From positions 1 through 7,641 of the forward strand of contig JBDHFX010000074.1 of assembly GCA_039590215.1 (NCBI GenBank): 7,641 nucleotides of DNA, given 5' to 3'. Source of the DNA: CAMYLR01 sp039590215 (GTDB lineage Bacteria > Gemmatimonadota > Gemmatimonadetes > JACCXV01 > JAHWKZ01). Shown here one piece after another: positions 1-6,404 of the stretch; position 1 is the first letter of the stretch, and each line of letters opens with the position of its first letter. Below the pieces are notes generated by a model. It made no database searches, was not told the DNA's origin, and worked only from the letters and a program-made list of their open reading frames with translations. The translations under genes were made by a program, and so were the position numbers.

Positions 1-91
1 CGATCGGCCACGATAGTCAGAGATCCTACGCTCAGGAGGGTGTTCGGTTTTCCGCTAAAGGCTCACGAGATATACCGGGGTCGTCGCGCTT
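1..91. other. Left-edge interval, no gene seen
   Basis: This stretch lies left of repeat A and would be the head (5' side, minus strand) of the next cassette, which continues outside the window. No ORF with a credible start or protein family is visible. The only possible signal is a promoter-like pair beginning in the repeat, listed separately. Confidence 0.5.
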
Positions 92-96
92 GTCAC
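69..96 (-). promoter_or_regulatory. Possible promoter leading left out of repeat A
   Basis: On the minus strand, GTGACA (plus positions 91-96, inside the GTCACC direct repeat) is followed after 16 bp by TATATC (69-74). Each hexamer only partly matches the sigma-70 consensus (TTGACA, TATAAT). It would drive the cassette lying beyond the left edge. This is pattern matching only, and repeats B and C lack an equally good pair. Confidence 0.22.
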
Positions 97-206
97 CGTC
101 CTTGTTACCACGCCCTCCAGACCCCATCGAGCCACCAGCTCCTTAATACAAAGAAGCCCCGCCGTGACGGGGCTTCCTCATGGTGGGCCTGGGTGGAGTT
201 GAACCA
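92..206 (-). repeat. Repeat unit A: GTYACC direct repeats, terminator, 26-bp tRNA-Ile 3' fragment
   Basis: On the plus strand the unit reads GTCACC (92-97), GTTACC (104-109), a 43-bp spacer, the terminator hairpin (153-176), then 181-206, which is the reverse complement of a tRNA-Ile 3' end: CCA, the acceptor strand GGGCC, and the T arm up to GGTTC. Identity to tRNA stops after position 206, and the cyclase stop codon lies 24 bp further on. The two GTYACC copies are 12 bp apart. I read it as a tRNA-derived attachment site left by integration of a cassette. Confidence 0.8.
153..176 (-). terminator. Hairpin terminator of repeat A
   Basis: This is a nine-base-pair stem GAAGCCCCG/CGGGGCTTC with a six-base loop (162-167). 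On the minus strand the stem runs into CTTCTTTG, a short T-rich tail. It sits just after the tRNA CCA, as a native tRNA terminator would, and would end transcription of the cyclase gene. Confidence 0.75.
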
Positions 207-230
207 GCGAGAATATGGTGAGGGTCCTGC

Positions 231-2822
231 CTACTCCCGCCTCAGACCCCTGAGTCGAATTGCCGCCTGCCGCGCCTCCTCCACCATCGGTTGGAGTTCG
301 GGGTCGGCATCCCGCCAGTAGTGGGCGAAGTACTCGTAGGCCTCCATCGCCCTATCGTACTCTTCGAGCTGCTCGTAGATTTTGCCTAACTGGCGTTGGC
401 TCAGCGGCTTGGTTGAAAGCCTGCCCTTGCCGTAATACGTATGGGACCGATACACCCGCTCCGCGTCCCGCAGGCGACCGAGCTCCTGGTAGAGCTGGCC
501 CAGCCACAGCCGAACCACCCACCATGGGTAGCCTAGTGCATGTGGGTCCTCCAGCATGGGGAGCGCCGGCGTCGGCTGACCTTGCCGCCAGAGGCCGTAC
601 CCCTCCAGCGCCACAGCCCCTCCTGCCCAAAACAGACCAATTATTGAATCTGCCTCTCCCAATGCTCGCTCCGCCCGTTGCTGGAGCACCGCGATCGCGT
701 CCGCGTGATCGGACCAGCGACCGCGATCGGCCGCAAAGGCACCCGCGTGGAAGACCGTCCGCATCGACGTGATGCTGTCGATCAAGGCCGAATCCAGGGC
801 CAGCTCGAGTGTCTCCTCAGGGATCGGCAGGCCGAGGACATATGCACGGTAGGCAGCTTCGGCTCGCCGACCGGCGGACATCGCGGGATCGTCCAGATGC
901 GGTAGGGCCTCCCGCAACCGACCGTACCAAAAGGCATTGCTATGGAACAAGCGTGAGGCGGAAGCGCGTCTCCGGCTATCATTACCACGCTCGTACAACA
1001 AGCGCATGACCGGCTGAAGAGAGGCGTAGCGTGGGTGGACTAGGAAAAGCGACACGTCCTCGACGACTGGCGTGTCTTCCTCCGAACGCAGTTCGGCCAT
1101 CGCTCCCTCCTTTCCTAGGCCATCGCCGAAGGCAAGGTCAAACGCCAGCCGCCCTGCACGCGTGAACAGATGACGGGGAGCGACCCGCTCGAACATCCCG
1201 AGTCGCCCCGCAGCGACCGCACTGTCAGCATGGAAATGCCAGGCGAACTCCACGTAATGCCTCAAGTACTGCAGATTCCTCGGGTCCAGCTCGACCGCTC
1301 GCTCGAACACCTGATCGATCTCCTCCGCCGTAGCCCACGCGGCGGGAACATGATACAGCGTTTCTCCAAGGATGTACCAAGCCTCCGCGTCGTCTGGATA
1401 CGTCCGGACTGCTTGGCGCAAGGGTCCCACCGCATCTACAGTTTGATGAAGCAAGGCATGGACGGCCTGAGCGAGTAGCGCCTGACGCGCTGGTAGTTGA
1501 TCGGCTAGCTGCACTGCTCGCCGAGCGTGATCAGCTATCAACGTTGCGTTTCCGATTTCCCCCCACCAGTAGACGTTAGTGAGCCGGTAGTGTGCTAGCG
1601 CGAAGGTGGAGTCCGCTTCTACCGCCCGTTTGTACGCCTTCTCTGCCGCGACCACGTCGAAGTGTCGGAAGTGAACCTCGCCCTCCAAGTACGCCCTCAC
1701 AGCTGCGGTGGTGTCGCTCATGACGCTCGCCAGGTCGATCCGCGGGATCTCCCCCTCGCCCTTCTCGAGGATGATCGCTAGCGCCTCGACCGCCAGCCGG
1801 TCGCAGAGTGCCAGCACATCGTCGGGCGCGCCTTCAACCTGCGCCTGACCCAGGCGCTTGCCGGTATCGATGTCATAGGCATCAACCACGAGCCGCACGT
1901 CAGGGCCGATCGCCACCGCCGACCCTACGATGGCATAGCGCGCTCCCGCTGCGTTCGCGACCTCGAGGGTTGTGGGCAAATCAACCGTCTGGGCTCCCGA
2001 CACCCGCTCCTGCCACCGTGCCATCACCGTCCGGCTGCTAATCGCTCGCAGGCCTGCGGCACCATCCAGACCGGTCGAAAGCAGATCCACCATCCCCTCA
2101 CGCCAGATCTCAAGACCTTCGCCACGCATGGTGAACGGCAACACGGCGATCCCCGGCGCGGCTCCCGCGATCGCAGGTGGTGGGATGAACGTGCGACCGC
2201 GATCTTGAATCACGACGTAGAGACCGGCCAAGCCGAGCAACGCGGCGAACGCGATCGCACCCGTACTCAGCCGGCGAGGAACTCGCTTGATCCATGGCAA
2301 CCGTCGCGGGGGCACGACCTCTTGTGGCACACCTGTAACGGCGAACAAGCGCCAATGCCGGGGGACACCCTTCAGTTCATGGCGCCCGCGATCCTCAAAA
2401 CCGAACCCAGACCCCGCTTCTACATCCCGCACTGCACTCGACACTAGCACATCGCCAGCACCCGCTTCAGCAGCCACCCGCGCACCAATGTGGAGTGCGA
2501 TCCCACCTAGCGAGCCATCGGTTGATCGTTCGACTTCCCCCATGTGGACGCCGCAACGAACTTCGAGCCCTAACTCCAGAACCCGATCTCGGATCGACGC
2601 TGCGCTCAGGATCGCCTGTGCGGGATTATCAAACAGCGAGAGGAAGCCATCGCCTGCTTCGCTGACCTCGCGGCCACCCCAGCGCCCAAGCTCTTCTCGA
2701 ACGATCGCGTGGTGCTGACCCCGGAGCTCCCGCCAGCCGCGATCGCCCAACTTCGCTGCTCGTTCGGTCGAACCAACGATGTCGGTGAACAGGATGGTGG
2801 CGATGGAGCGTTCAGGCTGCAT
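231..2822 (-). CDS. Class III adenylate/guanylate cyclase with TolB-like domain and TPRs
   Basis: This 863-residue protein is a predicted nucleotide-cyclase signalling protein anchored in the inner membrane. Residues 4-165 form a class III cyclase catalytic domain: FTDIVGST carries the first metal-binding Asp (D14), EAGDGF the second (D58), and LHIGARV keeps the transition-state Arg (R115) with His where classical enzymes have Asn. The segment ends in the family-typical FEDRGRHELKGVP. One transmembrane helix follows (about 186-205, STGAIAFAALLGLAGLYVVI). Residues 225-350 (GIAVLPFTMRGEG) resemble the TolB/FlgO-like domain often found behind such cyclases, and the rest from about 370 is helical TPR repeats for protein contacts. 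I prefer ATG 2822 because it overlaps the upstream stop as TAATG; an in-frame TTG at 2831 would add three residues. It is co-transcribed with the small ORF upstream and stops 24 bp before repeat A. Substrate (ATP or GTP) and signal are unknown. Confidence 0.9.
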   Translation of the reverse strand: MQPERSIATILFTDIVGSTERAAKLGDRGWRELRGQHHAIVREELGRWGGREVSEAGDGFLSLFDNPAQAILSAASIRDRVLELGLEVRCGVHMGEVERSTDGSLGGIALHIGARVAAEAGAGDVLVSSAVRDVEAGSGFGFEDRGRHELKGVPRHWRLFAVTGVPQEVVPPRRLPWIKRVPRRLSTGAIAFAALLGLAGLYVVIQDRGRTFIPPPAIAGAAPGIAVLPFTMRGEGLEIWREGMVDLLSTGLDGAAGLRAISSRTVMARWQERVSGAQTVDLPTTLEVANAAGARYAIVGSAVAIGPDVRLVVDAYDIDTGKRLGQAQVEGAPDDVLALCDRLAVEALAIILEKGEGEIPRIDLASVMSDTTAAVRAYLEGEVHFRHFDVVAAEKAYKRAVEADSTFALAHYRLTNVYWWGEIGNATLIADHARRAVQLADQLPARQALLAQAVHALLHQTVDAVGPLRQAVRTYPDDAEAWYILGETLYHVPAAWATAEEIDQVFERAVELDPRNLQYLRHYVEFAWHFHADSAVAAGRLGMFERVAPRHLFTRAGRLAFDLAFGDGLGKEGAMAELRSEEDTPVVEDVSLFLVHPRYASLQPVMRLLYERGNDSRRRASASRLFHSNAFWYGRLREALPHLDDPAMSAGRRAEAAYRAYVLGLPIPEETLELALDSALIDSITSMRTVFHAGAFAADRGRWSDHADAIAVLQQRAERALGEADSIIGLFWAGGAVALEGYGLWRQGQPTPALPMLEDPHALGYPWWVVRLWLGQLYQELGRLRDAERVYRSHTYYGKGRLSTKPLSQRQLGKIYEQLEEYDRAMEAYEYFAHYWRDADPELQPMVEEARQAAIRLRGLRRE

Positions 2823-3031
2823 TAGCGCCAAACGTCTTCTTCTGGAATCGGATCCAGGATCAGCTCGCCAACCACCGGGCTATCGCCGAATCCTGCGGTT
2901 ATCCCCAGTACGGGAAGCGGTGGAGCGGGCCTTGGAGGTTGCGGCTCAGGTATTGGGCTGGGTCCAGTGGAATCCGAGCAGGTTGCGAAGACCGTGGTTA
3001 CCACGGCCAAGAAAATGGATCGAATGATCAT
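2822..3031 (-). CDS. Small lipoprotein-like proline-rich protein
   Basis: This 69-residue ORF has an N-terminal hydrophobic segment (residues 2-16, IIRSIFLAVVTTVFA) ending at Cys18 (FATC), an imperfect lipobox because Thr replaces Gly/Ala/Ser before the Cys. SDSTGP follows, a start commonly seen in Gemmatimonadota lipoproteins, then a Pro-rich linker (24-41) and an acidic end. No enzymatic domain is recognised. The stop overlaps the cyclase ATG by one base (TAATG), so the two are probably translationally coupled. It may be a real small exported partner of the cyclase, or the remains of a longer lipoprotein. No strong ribosome binding site is visible upstream. Confidence 0.55.
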   Translation of the reverse strand: MIIRSIFLAVVTTVFATCSDSTGPSPIPEPQPPRPAPPLPVLGITAGFGDSPVVGELILDPIPEEDVWR

Positions 3032-3050
3032 GATGCGACTCGACTACTTC

Positions 3051-3080
3051 ATACTATTGCGACTTTCGATCGCTTGTCTG
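3051..3080 (-). promoter_or_regulatory. Possible promoter of the lipoprotein-cyclase pair
   Basis: Minus-strand CAGACA (plus 3075-3080) and TAGTAT (3051-3056) are separated by 18 bp, about 20 bp before the ATG at 3031. A near-palindrome GGGAAATTCCC sits just upstream at 3083-3093 and could be an operator. Both matches are weak. Confidence 0.25.
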
Positions 3081-3188
3081 TAGGGAAATTCCCGGTCTCC
3101 CTAACGCGGCACCCGATGAACCAGCTTGGTATCGTCCTTGTCACCACGCCTTCCACCACCAACCCGGTCTCGATAGACCCAAACCAAA

Positions 3189-3212
3189 GAAGCCTCGCCG
3201 TGACGGGGCTTC
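3189..3212 (-). terminator. Hairpin terminator of repeat B, one mismatch
   Basis: Same stem-loop as in the other units but with T at 3195 instead of C. On the minus-strand transcript this makes an A-C mismatch inside the stem, so termination may be weaker. On a plus-strand transcript it would be a tolerated G-U pair. Confidence 0.6.
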
Positions 3213-3216
3213 CTCA

Positions 3217-3263
3217 TGGTGGGCCTGGGTGGAGTTGAACCACCGACCTCACGCTTATCAGGC
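3217..3263 (-). pseudogene. tRNA-Ile(GAU) 3' fragment
   Basis: The minus strand reads GCCTGATAAGCGTGAGG, then the variable region, T arm GGTGGTTCAACTCCACC, acceptor strand AGGCCCA and the encoded CCA. That covers everything from the anticodon arm to the 3' end, with anticodon GAT at 3257-3259. The D arm and 5' acceptor strand are missing: upstream sequence (3264 on) departs from tRNA, so no functional tRNA can form here. It is the displaced 3' end of a tRNA gene used as an integration site. Confidence 0.85.
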
Positions 3264-3336
3264 TGCGACAGAATACTCGGAACACACCTCTTCCGGGTAC
3301 GATGCTTATTCGTGCTGGGCGGCGCGGGACGACTTT
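3264..3336. other. Gene-free mini-interval between repeats B and C
   Basis: Only 73 bp separate the tRNA fragment of B from the first GTTACC of C. I see no gene, promoter or ribosome binding site. It is either an empty cassette or what a deletion left of one. Confidence 0.6.
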
Positions 3337-3463
3337 GTTACCGTTCTTGTTACCGTTTTTGTTACCGCGCGCCCCCGGATCCCATCAGCCACTCACTCTC
3401 CAAACGCAAAGAAGCCCCGCCGTGACGGGGCTTCTTACTGGTGGGCCTGGGTGGAGTTGAACC
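3337..3463 (-). repeat. Repeat unit C: three GTTACC repeats, terminator, 25-bp tRNA-Ile fragment
   Basis: This unit has three perfect GTTACC copies at 3337, 3349 and 3361, each exactly 12 bp apart, where A and D have two. The last starts 50 bp before the hairpin (3411-3434). The tRNA-matching part is 3439-3463. The linker between stem and CCA is CTTACTGG rather than the CTCATGG of A, B and D. Beyond 3463 the sequence continues as CGCTTAT, which also occurs in the anticodon arm, so an internal deletion of the tRNA piece is possible. The truncated ATPase gene begins immediately here. Confidence 0.8.
3411..3434 (-). terminator. Hairpin terminator of repeat C
   Basis: Perfect nine-pair GC-rich stem with the six-base loop, followed on the minus strand by CTTCTTTG. 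It lies about 30 bp after the stop codon of the adaptor-ATPase gene and would end the CIS operon transcript. Confidence 0.75.
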
Positions 3464-3465
3464 GC

Positions 3466-4536
3466 TTATGGGAAGTCTATGACGAGAAGAGCCCGTCGGA
3501 CAAATGCCTGGTCGATGTCGTCCTGAAGGTTTGTCGCCAGGATGACGAGACCATCATGTTCCTCGATCCGCTGGAGGAGGTGATTAACCTCGATGTTGGC
3601 GTATCGATCGTGTGAGTCTTTGACTTCTGATCGCTTGCCGAACAGCGCATCTGCCTCGTCGAAGAAGAGCACCGCATTCGTCTGCCCAGCCTTCCTAAAG
3701 ATCCGGCTGAGGTTTTTCTCGGTCTCACCGATGTATTTGGACACGCTGACATTCAGATCGACCCTGTGGAGGTCGAGACCAAGCTCACCCGCGACGGCTT
3801 TGGCAGCCATGGTCTTGCCAGTTCCGGATGGACCGGCGAAGAGAGCGACCAGCCCACTGCGCTCCCGTTGCCGCGAGGATTTGACCAGCTTTCGAAGTTG
3901 GTCTACAACCCTCGCCGAAGCTGCGAGATCGCCGAGCTCTTGTGTGCGCTTCATGCACGTCTTTTCGATCTTCAGACCCGCTAGCTGCTGCATTGTACTC
4001 AGGTGCTGCCGCCAGAGCCCCGCATCCGGGTGCCGCCGTGGGAGATCGCGGTCGGTGACGACCCGCATCCGTAGTCTCACGGTGGCACGGATCGGACGCA
4101 GTTTCGGATCGTGCTGCTCCTCCTTGATGTCGAGCCGGCTCACGCGAACGGGAACAGTGCGCTGGTCACCCCAGTGGAACAGGAGAACAGGCTCGTGCTC
4201 CAACCCCGAACCAGAGCCGAAAGGCCAGAATGGCCACCAACTGGACTTACGCGTCTCGCGCGGATGCATGAGCAGTTCCAGCGCTGCGAGCACGGGGTAG
4301 ATTCCATGCTCTACGACAAGCGGGTTTTCGTCCGGAGACTCCAAGGCATCGGTCGCGTCGAACACGAGCGAGCAGGTGATGATCTCTTGTGGAGGCCCGC
4401 TGTGTTTCCCGACGATCCTGCGGTGAAGCTTCTCCGGATTGTATTGGAATTCCACCGCCTGAGCCGGCGTCCCCTCCGTTGGATCCGCCGGCCGAACGAG
4501 AGCTGCCTTGAGCACCTCTGGCGATCGCGCAGGCAT
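3466..4536 (-). CDS. CIS tube-adaptor domain fused to truncated AAA+ ATPase
   Basis: This 356-residue ORF joins two contractile-injection-system (CIS) functions. Residues 1-188 resemble the CIS tube/LysM-type adaptor family that links inner tube and baseplate: EFQYNPEKLHRR (29-40), LLFHWGDQ (118-125), then RLDIKEEQHD and the RATVRLRMRV strand. Residues about 190-356 are an AAA+ core like the ATPase of Pvc15/Afp15-type systems: Walker A GPSGTGKT (235-242), SKYIGETE (266-273), Walker B VLFFDEADALFGKR (289-302), sensor-1 Asn336, Arg finger R347/R348. The ORF stops after VIDFP, where relatives continue into the lid, two bases from repeat C, so it is truncated. ATG 4536 is chosen because AGGAGG precedes it, overlapping the tube gene stop. 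Family members are normally separate proteins, so the fusion is either a compact design or a deletion product. Without a lid, ATPase function is doubtful. Confidence 0.85.
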   Translation of the reverse strand: MPARSPEVLKAALVRPADPTEGTPAQAVEFQYNPEKLHRRIVGKHSGPPQEIITCSLVFDATDALESPDENPLVVEHGIYPVLAALELLMHPRETRKSSWWPFWPFGSGSGLEHEPVLLFHWGDQRTVPVRVSRLDIKEEQHDPKLRPIRATVRLRMRVVTDRDLPRRHPDAGLWRQHLSTMQQLAGLKIEKTCMKRTQELGDLAASARVVDQLRKLVKSSRQRERSGLVALFAGPSGTGKTMAAKAVAGELGLDLHRVDLNVSVSKYIGETEKNLSRIFRKAGQTNAVLFFDEADALFGKRSEVKDSHDRYANIEVNHLLQRIEEHDGLVILATNLQDDIDQAFVRRALLVIDFP

Positions 4537-4547
4537 GCCGAGTCCTC

Positions 4548-5072
4548 CTAGCTGGGCTCCGTGAAGGACGGCTCCTCGGGCTCGGTGACTTCGTAGTCTC
4601 GCTCCCACCCCTCGTTCTGGACGGTGATCGTCTGGATCGCGACCGCACCGTCATTCGCGTTTAGCTCGGGCAGCGCTTGGAACTCAGAGACCCAACACCG
4701 AAACAGCTTGTACGCTAGAACCAACTGGCCGGCTTCGTTATAAACCTCGAGAATGATGTCCTTCCGAAAGTCCTTGAGCGAGACCTCCGCCCCGAGCCCG
4801 GAACCAAGGTTCCAGACTTTATCGGCCCACTTCTCGAACTCGAGGTCGTGGGTGACACCGCGTTCGAGAGTGACCGGCTCGTACTCCGTGCGGCCCGGCG
4901 ACTTCCGGCTGGTGCTGGGATCGCCGCCTTCGCGGTGCTCGACGACCTCGGTCGACCGCTTGAGCGCGCTGACCTTGCTGACTCCCGCTACGTAGCGTCC
5001 GTCCCATTTCACCCGAAACTTGAAGTTCTTGTACGGATCGAAGCGACTGGGATTGACCGTGAATTGCGCCAT
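4548..5072 (-). CDS. Contractile tail inner tube protein (T4 gp19-like)
   Basis: This 174-residue protein belongs to the phage tail tube / CIS inner-tube family, whose hexamers stack into the tube driven through a target membrane when the sheath contracts. Recognisable are NPSRFDPYKNFKFRVKWDG near the N terminus, an E-H-R-E-G-G segment, KSPGRTEYEPVTLERGVTHD in the middle and a C-terminal strand with AIQTITVQNEGWERDY. Length is normal for the family. ATG 5072 is supported by AAGGAG nine bases upstream, overlapping the sheath stop codon; 12 more in-frame codons upstream lie inside the sheath gene. An acidic tail (EPEEPSFTEPS) closes it. It sits between the sheath and adaptor genes and appears intact. 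Confidence 0.9.
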   Translation of the reverse strand: MAQFTVNPSRFDPYKNFKFRVKWDGRYVAGVSKVSALKRSTEVVEHREGGDPSTSRKSPGRTEYEPVTLERGVTHDLEFEKWADKVWNLGSGLGAEVSLKDFRKDIILEVYNEAGQLVLAYKLFRCWVSEFQALPELNANDGAVAIQTITVQNEGWERDYEVTEPEEPSFTEPS

Positions 5073-5085
5073 TTGTCCTGTCTCC

Positions 5086-6277
5086 TTAACTCGGGATCTG
5101 CCCGGCACGCTGTTGAATCCGGATAATCACGAACTCGGCCGGCTTTAACGGCGCGAAGCCGACCACGATGTTCACGACGCCGAGATCGAAGTCGGCCTGC
5201 GTCGTCGTTTTGGAGTCGCATCTTACGAGAAAGGCGTCGCCTGCCCTCTGACCCTGGAAGGGCACCCTGCCGGAAGAGGTTTTGCATGAAGGCCCCCACG
5301 ATGAGGCGTATCTGCGCCCAGAGCGACTCGTCATTTGGTTCGAAAACAACCCACTTGGTGCCGCGGAACAAGCTCTCCTCAATGAACAGCGCCAATCTGC
5401 ACACGGGGATGTACTTCCAGTCCGACGCCTGCTCGTCGGCACCGGCCAGGGTGCGAGCACCCCATACGACTGGGCCAGCAGTCTCAGGGAAGGATCGCAG
5501 GCAGTTGACACCCTGCGGGGTTAGCTCGCCGTTCTCCCGATCGGTGAGGTCGATCTGCAGTCCTTGAACACCCATTGCTGTTGCTTCCAAACCGGCTGGC
5601 GCTCTCCAGACGCCGCGCCGCGAATCAACTCGGGCGATGATCCCAGCGACTACTCCACAAGGTATGAATGTATGAGTCTGCCCGTCTCGCTCGGGATCGG
5701 CTTCCTGAACACGTGGAAAGTAGAGGGCGGCGTTCTGCAGCTTCGTACCCGTCAGTCCCAGGGCGCTCAAACCGTCAACAACTCTGCCAGTGGCGCCTCT
5801 GCGGTCTTGATCCCACTGAATAGGCGGATCAACAATGAGCATGGCGCGGCGTTTTTCACAGTAAGTCAAGGCCGCATCATAGACCGACGGATCGGTGTCG
5901 GTATCCCGTGTGGGAGGTGGAATGCAGAGCAGATTAAAGTGATCCGCTCTTTCCAGGGCGTAAAGTCCTGTCTTGTCGCTCTCATTTCCTAGATAGTCGT
6001 CGGTCGTCGGGACACCGATGCCCACCCGCACGATAAGTGCTACGGTTCCTCCATTCGCAAAGAAATCCCGCACGGCGTAGCTCATCGTGCTTTCCTCCCA
6101 CAATCCGCCAAATTCGCGCTCAAAACCAGCGAAACTATGGATGGCGACCGGCTGATTTATCACTCCTCGACGCGCACAGCCGACAAAAGCCGTCCACGAG
6201 GTGGCCACACCCGAAATCGTACGTGGCCCCACAGGGACTTCTTCGACATATACACCGGGGAACAAATACTCAGGCAT
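5086..6277 (-). pseudogene. Contractile tail sheath protein with single-base frameshift
   Basis: This is a CIS/phage contractile sheath subunit of about 396 residues once the frame is restored, within the family range. It opens with MPEYLFPGVYVEEVPVGPRT and SFAGFEREFGG, contains a conserved distal segment (FIEESLFRGTKWVVFEPNDE, then WAQIRLIVGAFMQNLFRQGA) and ends in another frame with DLGVVNIVVGFAPLKPAEF and IQQRAGQIPS. The frame changes near codon 338, at the GGG run 5260-5262: dropping one base gives the expected QGAFQGQ. Left unshifted, translation runs to 5009 with an unrelated basic tail (422 residues) and overlaps the tube gene. ATG 6277 is chosen by the conserved N terminus and GAAGGG upstream. 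It is either a real mutation that kills the sheath or a homopolymer sequencing error. It is the first gene of the CIS operon. Confidence 0.88.
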
Positions 6278-6374
6278 GGTTAAACAACCCTTCAAAATCC
6301 GCGACGATCCGATGCCTTGTTCGGCTCGCGGACGGTAGCCAGCTGGGAGCAAGGCGAGCAGCCAGATCAGTGCT

Positions 6375-6404
6375 CATATAGTAGACGACCGAGGCGCCTG
6401 TCAC
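6375..6404 (-). promoter_or_regulatory. Possible promoter of the CIS operon, inside repeat D
   Basis: Minus-strand GTGACA (plus 6399-6404, part of the direct repeat) is followed after 18 bp by TATATG (6375-6380), or after 17 bp by CTATAT. It lies about 100 bp before the sheath ATG. The hexamers are imperfect. Confidence 0.25.

Larger units (their letters stand above)
3128..3263 (-). repeat. Repeat unit B: direct repeat, terminator, 47-bp tRNA-Ile 3' fragment
   Basis: This is the copy with the longest tRNA match. A degenerate first repeat GGTATC (3128-3133) and GTCACC (3140-3145) lie 12 bp apart; the sequence from 3128 to 3155 differs from the corresponding part of unit A at only a few positions. 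The hairpin follows at 3189-3212 and the tRNA-derived part at 3217-3263. The second GTYACC starts 49 bp before the stem, the same distance as in A. Confidence 0.82.

Noticed and set aside
40..321. 93-residue plus-strand frame at the left edge
   Set aside because: It crosses the repeat and the 3' end of the cyclase gene in antisense and has no family resemblance.
2287..2718. 143-residue plus-strand frame inside the cyclase gene
   Set aside because: It is antisense to the conserved cyclase catalytic domain and is Ser/Pro/Arg-rich as expected of a GC-rich shadow frame.
3217..3263. Functional tRNA-Ile gene
   Set aside because: The 5' half (acceptor strand, D arm) is missing; upstream sequence cannot pair with the acceptor 3' strand.
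3229..3615. Plus-strand frames across the repeats giving VELNHRPHAYQ- or GLPHGGPGWS-like peptides
   Set aside because: These are translations of the antisense of tRNA and terminator sequence, a known source of spurious proteins. They recur at the repeats only because the DNA repeats.
4247..4654. 135-residue minus-strand frame overlapping the tube and adaptor genes
   Set aside because: Arg/Ser-rich shadow frame across two recognised genes.
5009..5085. Unshifted sheath tail as the genuine C terminus
   Set aside because: The tail is low-complexity and Arg-rich, overlaps the tube start, and the conserved sheath C terminus is present in the neighbouring frame.
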